From the NCBI GenBank assembly GCA_013407085.1, contig JACCGJ010001431.1, positions 97,272 through 161,271 of the forward strand: a stretch of DNA of 64,000 bases. The letters run 5' to 3'. Position 1 is the first letter of the stretch; each line of letters starts with the position of its first letter. The notes below the pieces were generated by a model. That model did not search any database, had not been told where the DNA came from, and saw only the letters and a program-made list of their open reading frames with translations. A program made the translations under genes and the position numbers. Source of the stretch: Atriophallophorus winterbourni. Taxonomy: Eukaryota; Platyhelminthes; Trematoda; Plagiorchiida; Microphallidae. This document shows positions 36,231-48,230 of this stretch, piece after piece.

Positions 36231-38510
36231 GATAGTATTTAAAGATAAACTCTTTGCTGGCATATATCGTTTCCGCAGACCGATCATTGTTATGTAATTG
36301 GGGTCTTAGCTTCGTCTAGGTGAGATGTATTGAGACTTGGTACATAATAGCTTTCAGTACGAGAAGTGGTACTAATAAGGGCTGAGAGCATGCAAGAGAG
36401 AACATATTAATGGGAAAAGCTCTCCTTTATTCACGGAACGAAAAGTTTGAACAGTAATTCTCGAAGAGGACAAGAGCGACTATACCAGTAGAATGGATCA
36501 AGCTCATTTGTCGTTTTAGCCTTATTTCTAGTGCTAACAAGTTAGCACTTTCGCGCTGTTGGCTCCGAATAGAAACAAATTTGCTGTTTTGTTTTCATCA
36601 GTCAGGCTTACGTGAATGTTGTTGTAAAAGTGAGTTTTAAAACGTCCTAGCAAATCATACACGTAAAATTGTAAGTTTCAAATTGCATATGAGTGAGCAT
36701 CCCAAAGCACGTAGTTGTTTGAGAAATTATAATTAAGTAGATCAAGGCGCTTCAACATTCGCACTACACTTATCCAGCACTGTGGTTAACGCCGTCGCAC
36801 AAAACACGAAATGTCCACGCGGTCAACGTGTGATAAGTCCAGGACAATAATTTATCGATTATTTTCGAGAAAAGTACAGAGTGACAATAACGAATGAAGT
36901 GGAAGAATAACAGGGCATGAAATTAAGCAACGCATTTGTGGGGGAGCAATGTGCGACTATTGATATGCAATTGAAAGACAATTTTCCTACCCCAGTGCTC
37001 GAAATGACACTTGACAAAAACAAATCAACAATAGCATGGATTACCAATTTTGGTAGGGTTATCAGTTCACTGCGATACCTTAGTGAAACGGCATGCAGCT
37101 CAGCTTTAAAGGAAATTATAAGTCACAAGCCTTTTCAATTCGCTGAATGACTAAGAAAGGACGGCATATTACAACAGGCTGAACGCTCGCAATTCACGCC
37201 AATTTTTCCGAGATATTCACAACTAAGTAAAACCCGCTTTGCACAGCATTCGCCCAGCGTGTACATTCAAAAACCGGTTTTTTGACTGGTTGCCACCATA
37301 TGGTGGAGAGAGTCAAATTTGCTTCAGTGAGCATTAATTACTGGAAAGTTGTAAAGGATGCTCCGACTTGGAAGCCGATGTAAAAACAGGGATCGTACAA
37401 CTAACGGCATGTTGAAATACAGAATCACAAAGTGATTCCCGGTCAAGCGTTTACCAATGAATTGCTTTGCTCACATCCCACGTATTTACACTGTTCAACA
37501 TGTATCCGATAGTTTGCCGTTATCAGGCGGAGACAATGAGATAATAAATTTAGTTCCTTGTAAGAACCGTATTCAACAGAACTGCATTTGGCGATTTAGG
37601 TAACCCATGCTCAACAAAAACACAGAACGAACAATAGTCATCAGAGAAGGAACGCCCGGCGAAATGATGAAGGTTGTTGAAACTTCAGTAAAAAATGAGA
37701 AAATAAAAAAAACATTTCTATAACGGAGATTAAAAGGATCAATAATGCTGGTTTTGAACAATGGTAAAATTAACTCGTGCCAGTCAAATTGTAACAAAAT
37801 TTGTGAGACTACAACTGTTCTGTACAATGATTGCGTGATAGAGAATCGGCGAAATTTTTTTCGGAAGTACTTTAAGGTGCGATATTCGGGGTGTCGGAAG
37901 GAAAATTGAGCGGGAGAATGCTTGATTTTGGGTCTCGGCGACCGAAAGGTCTTCATTTCGTAAGTTGAAATCAAAACAAAATCAAATTTTAAACAATGTA
38001 ACTATCAAAAAGTATAACGTCGATTATTTAAATTCGACGTTAAACCTACTGTCCTTGTAGTCGCACATGGTTTTACGTGCTGTTTCGAACATCAGGGTGA
38101 TTGTGACAAAATTCAATGAAAACTAAATTTCGGAAAATTTTAAAATTGGAATTCAGTGTTATTGAAATTTAGCAAACCAACACGGCTCCAACAATTTACT
38201 CAATGAATGAACCGATTAAACCTCTGAACGGTCATTTTATCGTATTATCTTGTGAATAGCTAATTAATGATATAAAGTCTGAATACTACTATACCGAATA
38301 AAAGTAGTTAATATATGTAAATAACTATGCATAGTATTCAGATGCGACCAGTCGGATGGCAGCGTGGCGAATTGCTGGAGTGAACGAGTTGATTGATAAA
38401 CTTGTTAAAAAGACATTTTGAATTGAATTGGATAGAGCATTACAATAAATGAAAACAGCAAGGAAATCAGAAAATAACCCGTGACTAGCACCGATCCGGG
38501 TTTCGGACCA
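36231..38510. other. No recognised gene; a family C fragment near 37.43-37.54 kb
   Basis: At 37.43-37.54 kb the words TTGCCGTTATCAGGCGGAGA and CAATGAGAT parallel the family C arm. A 133-codon minus-strand frame at 37573-37974 is Phe/Ser-rich and matches nothing I know. A plus-strand frame at 36917-37150 is likewise unassigned. Confidence 0.35.
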
Positions 38511-39015
38511 AGCTGAACACGTTGCTATCACATGTCACGACTTGGTTCTTGATAACGTGTACGCGATAAGGTGGTATTTGAAACCTCATAGGGAAAGACT
38601 TCACACTGAAGTAGTTGAAATAATAAAGCCTAATAGGCATGTGGTCGGAGAGTCGCGGGGGGGCTGATATCTCCCCAATCTGACGTCCGCTACGTCAGCA
38701 AATAAAGATGAGCTAGCATAACCCATTGTATGCACACGGATCAGCCAAACAGGCTTATCAGTTATCAGACGTTAATCGCACCTGCACACAAACAAAGCAC
38801 TTAAGGCATTGCACAGCATGCTGCGGGGTATATCAATTGATCTCACCAGTCTAACTTGTGTTTGGTCAGATGAATACAATTTAAAAGTTAACTCTGTTCG
38901 TGCTGACACCTTGGTTCGATGAACCTTCTGTATCAAAAGCGAAACGTTACCGAAAACTACTCTAACCGGTTCATTGCAAAATTTCGTTTCATTATTATCG
39001 ATTCCCGATTGGCCG
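38511..39015 (+). mobile_element. Penelope-like element fragment, 3' part
   Basis: Starts with AGCTGAACACGTTG, as does the 26.48 kb copy, then follows the same nucleotide path: CTTGATAACGTG, CATAGGGAAAGACTTCACAC, and the 3' region with CGATGAACCTTCTGTATC and AAAGCGAAACGTTACCG. The GIY-YIG C-terminal coding is scrambled by indels (including a GGGGGGG run near 38.66 kb). Confidence 0.65.
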
Positions 39016-39289
39016 CAAATATATTAAAATATCTTGCGATGCAAAAGCAACGCATACACTTGAGTTTCCCAATAAACACCCTAACTTTCTCCTTTGTTAA
39101 TCGGCACGCAATAGAAATGTGATTGTAAATAGCTTAGTTGCAAAATTTTAAAAGGTTGAATGTAAATCAACATTTTACATTTATGCGACATATTTTACGA
39201 CAAGAATTATTAGCTATTCAGGTCTGTGATCATTATTTTAAAGGATACCGGTAGAAATCGTACTGACAATCACAAACAGAAAAAACTAT

Positions 39290-41050
39290 TTGATGTTGGT
39301 TTTTGCTTATCGATATCGACCATAGATACTCAACACAAGTGCATGATTATACTTCACACTATCTAAAATGACTACAGTCCTATCTCTCAAACAATAACCA
39401 CAATCAAGATTTTATGGTGATAAAAAGCTAATGCTTTACACGTACCATTGGATGACAACTATTGCAAAAAGAAAAATTTAATCAAACAATGCTAGACCGT
39501 AATCGGTCGATCGTCCACGTTTGAAAATACCAACACGATCACCTTTCAACCGGAAGCAAAATCTATTCATGCTTAGCTTGAAGATGACGTTGCACATTAC
39601 GCCTCAAAAGTGACCGGTCAAATGCAGGCACTTCATAACTTAGAGATTTCCACTTCCCAGTGGAGATTTCGAATTACGACCGTTTCCAATCTATGCTCGA
39701 CCCAACCAGCGAAGGCAACGCCGTCGCGATTGAGTGAACATGCTATGCAAACGCGCTTCAGAGAGCATTTCTTCAATTGTTATTCTGTCCATCCACATGT
39801 TCATGGATACTCCGTAAATGATAATATTCAGCAACTGTTCTTGCCGCGTTGATTGTCCAGGTTTCACTGTCAAACAGTAATACATTTAGTGGGCACGCAT
39901 TGTATACCATCATTTTTCTCCACGATCAAGACTGCTGTCAGTCCGGACTCGGATGTTAAATTGGGACAATATGACAGTTTCTCTGCTACTCTTAATATTA
40001 ATTTCACAGTCAATTGAGAGTTTATCATTCGCAAATGAAACGAGATATGTAAAGTGTTTCACCAATTAAGACAGAAATTATTCAACAGTAATGATGGGTG
40101 TGGATACAGTCCCTTGATCAAGGATTTTAATCTACATCCCGATTCATTGCACACCGTCGAAAAGCAATCCATTAGTTACTGAATCTACTCTTGAGAGTAG
40201 CAATCTACTCTTGAGTGAGCAATGATTGCTCCATCAGCAGCAAAGAGCAAGTCATGGACTAGCTCATCCTACATCCCGGTTTTTGCTCACAAATAATAAC
40301 GTGCGCGTAGGTAAATAATTTCTATTATCGTCTTAAATGCGTGCTTCAGCAGCCGAACAAAATGAATACCAATTCTGGTTTGACGACTTGGTGAATTTCT
40401 AAAGCTCCTGAATAGCTATCGCAAAAGTGAACTGAAGCCAAAAGAGGAAGACAACGGGTTTGAACAGCCTGAGCTTGATCATATTGAAGAGCCCCTCTAT
40501 GCTAACGCAACCGAAAGCTTTCGTCAAAACAATCAAAACGTAAAATGGCATACGAAATTCACATCATTTTTTTGAAACTGCATAGGGAGAAGTTTATTTT
40601 AATGGTTGATCTTCCCCGGTGGAAATCACGTTGATATTCCCATTACACGTATATCTGAGGAAGTTTGGCAAACAATTTGCCGACGACGTCCGGGAGAGAT
40701 TTCTTAGTAAACACGATCGCTTTTATTGAATAGCATGATGTGGGGCACCTTGCTCTTGCCAACAAGAGAACTAATTTACAATTTGAACGAATTAAGACCG
40801 TTCTACTGTGATGAGCTATGACAGGATGCCATCGTCACCAGATGCCTTTCTTTCGGTTACACTGTAAGTTGCTCTACTAAGCTGACCAAAAGTAGGAGTA
40901 TCAAGATACTCGATGGTTGCCAAACGATCAACAGCTTCAAATGCACGCGTTAAGATAATTCTCTCCTTAGAACAGAGAGAAGTGCTCGAACCATCTGCCC
41001 ATCTGCGTGCATAATCAACAATTGGTCGCTCATCCGGTACCATCTGAAAC
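39290..41050 (-). mobile_element. RTE-like LINE, decayed
   Basis: Minus-strand pieces are in RTE order going down in coordinate. 40816-41043 has ERKASGDDGILS, the RT entry (K-x-xG-x-DGI). 40.4-40.6 kb has MPFYVLIVLTKAFGCVS, the first catalytic-strand region with an Asp lost. 40.1-40.3 kb is the AADGAIIAHS-like catalytic box. 39691-39885 has RRRCLRWLGRA, the C-terminal WLGH region. 39.29-39.36 kb is a 3' UTR shared with the 33.96 kb copy. Stops throughout. Confidence 0.6.
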
Positions 41051-42325
41051 CGTTGATGCTTTTAAGTCACTTGAATTGGACAAGTATGTTTTGGCGTTTG
41101 ATAATGATCCATAACAATATTTCATGAAAAACATTTACCATCCGACCTGATTTGCATTTTGTGGGTCTTGTAAAACATACGTTTTTTACCAACGTGTAAT
41201 CTATGAATAGAGAGACTTATTGGGGGCTGTTATGAGATTAACTGGAGCCATGGCTCTCTTGATGCTATGACAGTTCGGCGGTGCTGATTGCATTCCAGTA
41301 GTTACTCCTCGACCAGTAGTCTGTTGGACCTTAACTCTAGCGGCTCGCAGAAGGCATACGTTTTCAGCAGTTGTTTTTCGTTTACATTTTATGGATGCTA
41401 ATCGTTTCTTGTTAAGAACAGCAGTAGAACTATTGGTTTCAAAGCAATCACTGGTTTTGTTTCTTTCGGCTGTGTGTGGGAAGAATAATTCGGCGTATGC
41501 AATTTCCGAACGATTTAAAGTTTTCAGAGGCTGAATTTGATGAACTTAATATGTAGAGTTCAGTTGTGAAAGCTTGCACGAATTGTAAAGCAGAATGAGG
41601 CTAGCGCATATGACCAATGCCAATCCTTGACTTTCTTGTCAATTTGATGAGATGAAATCTAGTCTAACAAGGCAGTGTAGACCAATGAATGGTCTGTGTC
41701 GTAGTCGGCGCTATGATATGACCTCGTGAGTAGCAAGCATGTCATGTCAGCGCGTCTCGTTTAAATATAAAATAATGTAACCTTTCATTATTTCTACATA
41801 TGGTAGTTAGAAGGTTGTTCTTAAATGCCGCATGGATGGACAAAATAAAATGTGGAACATCGCTAACGGATTGATGGCGGGTCAGATAGTTAAAATAACT
41901 CAACAAGTAATCGGGCGTGTAAATTGGTTCCTACAAGTGCAGCGAAGTTTCCACGCGAGTACCAGGGAAGAGAAGCTTTTTGGAAATTGGTCTCTTACAG
42001 ATGGCGCCTTGCATGATAGCTATAACTAGTTTATAATGCACAAGCCTGGCGAAGAATATTAAAGACGATCCAAATCTCATACTAGATCGTCGTTTGCCTT
42101 ACCCCGAAACTGATCACATAAAGGATGCATAAATTTCTAAAACATTCGTTGGCGCTGCAAGTTAACGTAACCCGACCGTTGAAAAAACGATCTTGACTTA
42201 AATAGAAGCAAATAGACCCCCGGGAAGAATAACACAAGCGATGCCGGCAAAAAACAAACAAATTTCATTAAATAATCTGAGGTTGAAAGACCGGAAATGA
42301 ATGAATGAATAATCAACTTGAAAGT
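41051..42325. other. No supported gene
   Basis: No domain or shared repeat recognised. If the SAYSvFN-like exon at 42.3 kb is real, this is the region downstream of that gene (minus strand). I see no AATAAA immediately after its stop. Confidence 0.35.
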
Positions 42326-42562
42326 TCAATGCGGTATGTGCGGGACAGGTGAGTTGTCGAAGAAAAACCCGACAGAAATGACGTTTTCGTCCGGATTTCG
42401 GACCACCGGTTGCTTGTTTGTACCCCAAACGAAAAGCCAGTAGAGCGAAGCGATTACGAACATGACGCATCCGAATTCCAAGTAAATGGCTACACCAAAG
42501 AGGATGCAGGTGACCACGAATTGTAACAACCAAGAATTGAGAACGGTTGCGAAAATCGGAGT
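42326..42562 (-). CDS. Candidate last exon of a SAYSvFN-domain (SAYSD1-like) membrane protein
   Basis: On the minus strand a CCTTTTGACAG acceptor opens a 78-codon frame ending in a stop. It starts TPIFATVLNSWLLQ, then a hydrophobic stretch with VAIYLEFGCVMFVIASLYWL, then VWGTNKQPVVRNPDENVISV and a short polar end. The LEFG ... F-x-x-S-x-YW ... GT pattern after a membrane helix is characteristic of SAYSD1-type proteins, ER-associated factors linked to clearance of translocation-stalled chains. The namesake SAYSVFN string is not present as such; ENVISVGFFFDN sits in its place, so the match is partial. No upstream exon was found. Codon use looks more coding-like than the surroundings. The frame at 42198-42614 in another register is a shadow. 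Confidence 0.4.
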   Translation of the reverse strand, partial: TPIFATVLNSWLLQFVVTCILFGVAIYLEFGCVMFVIASLYWLFVWGTNKQPVVRNPDENVISVGFFFDNSPVPHIPH

Positions 42563-43461
42563 CTGTCAAAAGGAATTCAACCTTGAGGTCCAAGTTTTTA
42601 ATGTCCTGTTCCAATTAATCAGTCTAGTTAAACAGAATAAGTAGGCAAGAAAAACAACAACGCGAAAGTATTGTTTTATTTTGCTATTAACAAATGAATT
42701 ATTGAAAGTTATATAACAGCTAACTCATCACATGACGCACTCACACTACGTAACTGGTTTCGTGAGTTTTAATTCCCTGTATTTTTTGACAGCATTGGAA
42801 ATTTCGAATGAAATGCAAATCGTAAGCAGTGTGTATGTTTCTATCACTCAATGTTTAGTCTTCCCCAAATTTAGATTTGACCCAAACATAGTAAAGAATG
42901 GCTTTATACCTTGAAACGCATGATGCGTGAAATCATATATGGGAAAGAAGTGGTGAAAGATATATCCTTTAATGTGTTTTAGAGTTGGGTGGATCAAATA
43001 TGCTTTGGCATTCCTGCCAAGCATGATGAATCATATTGCTAAAACACATAAATTAAGATTTGCTGTAAATGTAAACGGAATACAAGGGAGGTTGTGGTGA
43101 TTGTTCGATTAACGATCAATAATATTCAATCATTCAACAATAATCAATAATACTGTTATTCAAGTTCTGGTTGTCATTCATTCATTCTGGTTGTTATTCA
43201 ATACATACTGTGATTCGAGTGAGCGTGGTTTGCTCTCACTTCCATTCTTGGGTTGCTTATTCAATTCAATACAATACAATTCATTACAGAAGTCTTCTTA
43301 AAGAACTCTAATTCTTATAAGAATGGAGACATAGTAGCAGAAACTAGTTTCTCTTGTATCAGGCGCAAAAGAGACTCAGAAAATTGCTTTTACTTCGATC
43401 ACTGTCAAACCAGGTCCACTTCGAAATACCGACGGTAAAATACTGCACCGGTATCTCAGTC
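42563..43461. other. No supported gene
   Basis: AT-rich with low-complexity TTATTCAAT-type runs at 43.1-43.3 kb. An upstream exon of the SAYSvFN-like candidate could lie here but none is evident. Confidence 0.35.
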
Positions 43462-43630
43462 ACATGGAATCGTTATTATCACAGGCACAGGTCTGGAGCC
43501 AGACAAAGTGCCAAGCAACATGAAGCATAAAAAACAGATTAGTAAATGCGTAAAAAACAAAGCTCACAAGCAGAATATACAAATTGCGTAATAATCAGCT
43601 TGTTTCTGTAGTTTCGGTGCATGTGAATTT
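43462..43630 (-). repeat. SINE-like family B copy
   Basis: Read on the minus strand it ends with CACTTTGTCTGGCTCCAGAC and a CTGTGC... tail. On the plus strand: GTCTGGAGCCAGACAAAGTG, then CCAAGCAACATGAAGC, then AAGCAGAATATACA. It shares this path with copies at 44.9, 50.8 and 60.1 kb. Confidence 0.6.
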
Positions 43631-43726
43631 TCGTCTTATTAGAAAATATGATGCGCTGATGAAGGGAAAATCGACCTACATAATAAAGTAAGTTGGCACA
43701 ACTGACTTCGGTTTGTAGCCATTTCG

Positions 43727-43958
43727 CATGGAGGTGTAACCGTGCAGTATTTCTGAGATGCACAGATAACACCTTGCTAAATTGATTTGTCAGAGGTAGT
43801 GAGCTGTGTGAGAAAACACGATGAAGTGTTAGTGCCATTTCAATTTACAATTCACATATTTGTCTAAGCCAAGGAAACCTGACCGCATCTTAGCCCACGT
43901 GCAGTTTTTGACTTTGCAGTACTTTACCTAGATTGGGTTTGTTATTTTATACATATCG
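43727..43958 (+). repeat. SINE-like family A copy 1
   Basis: The family A order on this strand is a 5' head with CCGTGCAGTATTTCTGAG, then ACACCTTGCTAAATTGATTT, then AGAGGTAGTGAGCTG, a variable C/T-rich middle, GAAACCTGACCGCATCTTAG, CCCACGTGCAG and the 3' tail with ATACAT. Diverged from the consensus. Confidence 0.6.
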
Positions 43959-44861
43959 CGTAAGGTTTCTAACCAGCAATTATGTTGATCTTTGGGACCC
44001 ACTCAGGCAAACGAATATATCCCACAAAACCGAGCGTTAGGATGCGCTGCTTCATTCAAGCCCACTACGTCTTGATTCGGTCACCCGATCGGTTTTCCCA
44101 GCCTCTACGCAAAAGGCACGGTATGGCAAGCGATGAAGAATTACTAAAACGTGGCTCAACCATCGAAAAAAGAAAGCATCATTTTTCTTTTAGTCATTGG
44201 CCTCTTGGTCCTACAACCCGGTTGCAAACTTCTATACATGTAACGCGATGTTGCCACAAAACGAGAACAATTCTGCATAGTCAACGGGTGTCAAGAGAAA
44301 AAGGATGAAAGCAAGATGATTTATAAGTGATTATAGGATTCTTAGGAAAAATGCAAATATTTTTTGTATGCAGTCGACCATGCTCGACAAGCAATGTCAT
44401 GAGAGTTATACAGGTTCATTACACTCCCTAAAATTGGTTGATGCAGAATAAACAAGAAAAATTACGGACGCATGAAAAAATTGAAATAATCTCAAACTTT
44501 CGCGACATGATTTTGTATTATTTCAACTTACCGGGGGTATTGGTGTCACGGAATCCGAAGAAGGATTAAAGGATTTTTGAACAGTAGTTTTTCGATCATC
44601 ATAAGTTGCTGAAGAACTACTGCGATACGTGGTCAGCTTTGTATGAATGGATGAAAACATTTCGCAAAGTATCAGACGTGAAATTTAGTCGGTCAAATGG
44701 AATATCTTGAACTCGAAAAGCTAAAAATGAGCATCAGTATTAAATAGATAAAAATTGTGGATGAGTGAACTAATATTTTGTAGACACAGATGATAAGAGC
44801 ATTATTTAAAACTCAAGAATGCTGAATGGTTGGGCATACTTTACACAACATTTACCAGCAT
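43959..44861. other. No supported gene
   Basis: A 108-codon plus-strand frame at 43982-44308 has no recognisable domain. Otherwise AT-rich sequence. Confidence 0.35.
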
Positions 44862-45015
44862 CATGGAGCACAAGTCTGGGGCCACACAAAGTGCCAAGCA
44901 ACATGAAAGGTAGACAAGAAGACGCCTGAAACAAGAAATCGGGCAAGCGGAATATGTAAATGACAAAAGCAGTTTGTTTTTGTATTTTCACAGCATGCTA
45001 TTTTGTAATTTTGCG
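44862..45015 (-). repeat. SINE-like family B copy
   Basis: Plus-strand wording: ATCATGGAGCACAAGTCTGG, ACACAAAGTGCCAAGCAACA, GGGCAAGCGGAATATG, AAAGCAGTTTGTTTTTGTAT. It ends just upstream of the gypsy 5' LTR remnant and may have replaced the LTR's left part. Confidence 0.65.
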
Positions 45016-45094
45016 ACAGCCTATGTGCTATGATTGAATTTTGCAACTATATGGTTTATCACCATTTTTTACTCTTATTGTAATACACACCATA

Positions 45095-45198
45095 CTCTCT
45101 CTCTTTGTAGCCAATCTACTCAAATTGTGAATTGAATAAAGCCTAGCTTACAGACAATCATTTTTCTCGCTTGTTTGTTTGATCGATCAATCAGAACA
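45095..45198 (+). repeat. 5' LTR remnant (R/U5 side) of the CsRn1-like element
   Basis: Starts in a CT tract, carries an AATAAA signal in GTGAATTGAATAAAGCC and ends TCAATCAGAACA. The matching sequence at 48231-48334 fixes the right boundary, because similarity stops at ACA in both. The left part of the LTR is not detected. Confidence 0.75.
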
Positions 45199-45222
45199 AT
45201 TTATACAATTCACAATTTGCAA

Positions 45223-46090
45223 ATGGAACGGTTCATGCGACCTGACAAATTCAATGCTGACCCAAACGTCTCAGACGCTGCTAAACGTTGGAAACACTGG
45301 TTCAATATATTTTCTATTTTTCTTGATGAGCTGAACGAGCTCGAACCAGATAGGCTGAAAGTATTATTTAACTACGTTTTCTCCGGTGTTTATGACTTAC
45401 TTGCGGACTGTACTACATACGCAAAAGTCATTTCCACCTTGGAAGCTTTATATGTTAAACCAAAAAATGAAATTTTCACTCGACATTAACTGGCAACATG
45501 CAAGCAAGAAGACGGTCAATCACGAACAATTCACTCATAAATTACGAAACCTTGCCAGAGATTGTAATTTCAGTGCTGTCAGTATGGAGCAGTATAAAGA
45601 TGATGCACTCCGATATGCCTTCATCAGCGGTATTCAGTCTACTGCAACCCGACAGAGATTGTTGGAGCATTCAACACTCAACTTCCAGAAAGCATTCGGT
45701 ACAGCAAGATCACTCGATCTAGCTCTGAAACAATCTGAATCATATGCTAACAGGCTGCAATGCACAAACAATGATATCCCTTGTAATCAAACACAAATAC
45801 ATCTAGATACGCCCGTAGAGGTGACTGCCGCCGCGCATGCTGCAAAATGTTATTTTTGTGGGTTATCTAGGATTCCAAGAACAAATTGTCCTGCCAGAGG
45901 AGCTGTTTGCAAAGGATGTGGGAAAAAGGTCATTTTCAACGAGTTTGTTAGTCACCATCCGACACGAGAAATAACTGCCCATCGACAAGTTCAGTTGTTT
46001 CCGATTTGTTCTGTTCCGCTGCTCCTGTATCCCTGTCTAATGCAATCATTATTGTTTACGTCAAAGGCATCCGACTGCAGGCTCTCATAG
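45223..46090 (+). pseudogene. gag (frameshifted), CsRn1-like
   Basis: The frame from ATG 45223 reads MERFMRPDKFNADPNVSD and then AAKRWKHWFNIFSIFLDEL, the capsid N-terminal style of CsRn1-like Gag, up to a stop near 45490. The homologous continuation lies one frame over (LARDCNFSAVSMEQYKDDAL, FISGIQSTATRQRLL). The zinc-knuckle region follows: CYFCGLSRIPRTNC and CKGCGKK. The spacing fits a C-x2-C-x4-H-x4-C finger, but Ile occupies the expected His position. The protein would package the element RNA in the virus-like particle; this copy cannot. Confidence 0.75.
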
Positions 46091-47770
46091 ATACTGGGAG
46101 CTCTGAGAGCTACATAAATTCCTCGGTTGTTCGTAAGAACTCTTGGGAACTAGTTCCGTGTATAAACAAAATAACTCTTGCTAATACCGAACATACGAGT
46201 CAAACCGAAGGCATGGTTTACCTACCAATTCGCTACAAGAAATCAGTTTATCCACAATTCAAATTTTCAATCATGCCTAATCTGTGTGCAGATGTACTGT
46301 TTGGACATGACTTTTTGAAAATGCACGAAAAGGTCGAGATCCCGTTCGGAGGCCCCAAACCTTCGCTCTCTATATGTGGACTTATGGCAGCCAAAGTCAC
46401 ACCTCCGTCTCTCTTCAAAAACTTATCTGCTGACTGCAAGCCTATAGCCACTAAATCCAGACGCCACTCTTTTGTCGATGAGCGTTTCATCAGATCGGAG
46501 ATTGAACAATTGTTGAAAGAAGGTATAATTGAGCCATCACCTTCACCCTGGCGGGCTCAGGTTTTAATTACTACCAGCGAACGTCACAAAAAGCGGTTAG
46601 TTATTGATTATAGCCAGACAATTAACAGGTTCACGCAACTTGATGCTTACCCTTTGCCAAGGATCGATCAACTAGTTGAAAATGTCGCTGTTTACAATGT
46701 TTTCAGTACTCTAGATCTGCGGAGCGCATATCACCAAATACCCCTACGTGACGGGGATAAACCATTCACCGTATTCGAAGCTGCCGGCAGACTCTACCAA
46801 TTCCGTCGAATTCCATTTGGTGTGACCAACGGAGTCGCGTGTTTCCAGCGGATCATCGATGAACTAATAATCAAAGAAAAACTATCTGGCACGTTCGCGT
46901 ACATTGACAATGTCGTCATCTGTGGTCGAGATAAAGCCGATCACGACAGAAACCTATCCAATTTTTTTAAAAAACTGCAGAAATGTACGGACTAACGTTC
47001 AATGAATCGAAGAGTATAATTGCCGTGAGTTTTATCAAAATACTCGGTTACGAGGTGTCCAAAGGTATCATCAAACCTGACCAAGACCGCCTGGCCCCTC
47101 TAAGAGAATTACCACCACCAGTCGATCTTAAATCTCAACAACGAGCAGTTGGCATGTTTGCCTATTACTCCCATTGGATACCCCGCTTTTCAGACACTAT
47201 ATATCCACTTATCCATAACCGAGTTTTTCCTCTTCCTGAATCTGCGCTTACTGCTTTCAAACAGTTAAAAAGCCGTATCGAGGATGCCTTGCTAATCACA
47301 ATCGATCATGCGGTTCTATTGATAGTAGAAACTGATGCATTTGACGTCGCGATCGCCGCAACGCCTAATCAAAGTGGTAGACCAGTAGCCTTCTTCTCAA
47401 GAACGTTGAATAACAGTGAGCAACACCACTCGGCTATCGAAAAAGAGGCGTGTGCAATCGTTGAGGCTGTCAGAAAATGGAGGCATTATCTTATAAACCA
47501 CCCATTCAGACTAGTGACAAACAGCGTTCCGTCTCTTTTATGTATGACAATAGACAGCGTGGTAAAATTAAAAACGACAAGATTCAACGTTGGTGTTTAG
47601 AGCTGTCACAATACCAATATAATGTGGTTTACCGACCAGGCCGACAGAATCAAGCAGCGGATGCATTTTCACGCGCCGTATGTGGTTTTGTGGAACCATT
47701 AATAAAACTGCGTCAGCTACATGAAAACTTATGTCACCCGCTTCATTCGAGCGCGCAACTTGCCTTACTC
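46006..47770 (+). pseudogene. pol: protease, reverse transcriptase, RNase H (frameshifted)
   Basis: 46006-46995: IRLQALIDTGSSESYINSSV (aspartic protease DTG), then CADVLFGHDFLKMH, then EQLLKEGIIEPSPSPWRAQV and LVIDYSQTINRFTQLDAYPL (RT entry), STLDLRSAYHQIPL, FRRIPFGVTNGVACFQRII and FAYIDNVVICG (catalytic box, Asn where Asp is usual). 46983-47600: RT thumb/connection, then LLIVETDAFDVAIAATPNQ and FFSRTLNNSEQHHSAIEKEA (RNase H). 47477-47779: NDKIQRWCLELSQYQYNV and the RPGRQNQAADAFSR end of RNase H. Three frames are used, so it is dead. Confidence 0.85.
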
Positions 47771-48230
47771 CTTGGATGAGGTCCGTAAAATGACTGCTGA
47801 TTGTTCTGTCTGTTGTGAAATCCTCAATACTTCAAACCTACAGGCGTCCACTTGATAAAGGCTACCCAGCCTTTCGAAAGACACGGTCTCGATTTCAAAG
47901 GGCCACTACCATCAACAAGCCGGAACCGATACTTGCTAACAATCATCGATGAATATTCCCGCTTCCCGTTCGCTTTCCTTGCCCTGACATGTCATCACAA
48001 ACTATCATCAACTGACTTCTAGTAGTTTTCACAACATTTGGCACGCAGGGTTTTATACACTCTGATCGCGGACCCTCTTTCATGTCTACTGAACTAAAAC
48101 AATTCCTCCACAACAATGGCATCGCTACTAGCCGTACAATGCAACATAATCCACAGTGCAACGGTCAAGTGGAGCGGCTCAATGGCACTTTATGGAAGTC
48201 TATTCTACTTACTCTGAAATCCCGTGGTCT
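47770..48230 (+). pseudogene. Integrase remnant, truncated
   Basis: Broken frames carry YLLTIIDEYSRFPFA-like wording at 47.93-47.98 kb (first catalytic region), then IHSDRGPSFMSTELKQFLH (second catalytic Asp) and NPQCNGQVERLNGTL (third catalytic Glu). Coding stops being integrase-like at LKSRGLSL, where the CT tract and the LTR remnant begin. The C-terminal domain is deleted. Confidence 0.75.

Noticed and set aside
37573..37974. 133-codon minus-strand open frame
   Set aside because: No domain, no splice context and biased composition. It is not supported as a gene.
42198..42614. 138-codon minus-strand open frame
   Set aside because: It overlaps the SAYSvFN-like exon in another register and lacks its membrane and LEFG pattern, so it was treated as a shadow.
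45199..45222. Primer-binding site after the 5' LTR remnant
   Set aside because: The bases after AGAACA do not match the 3' end of a tRNA that I can name with confidence.
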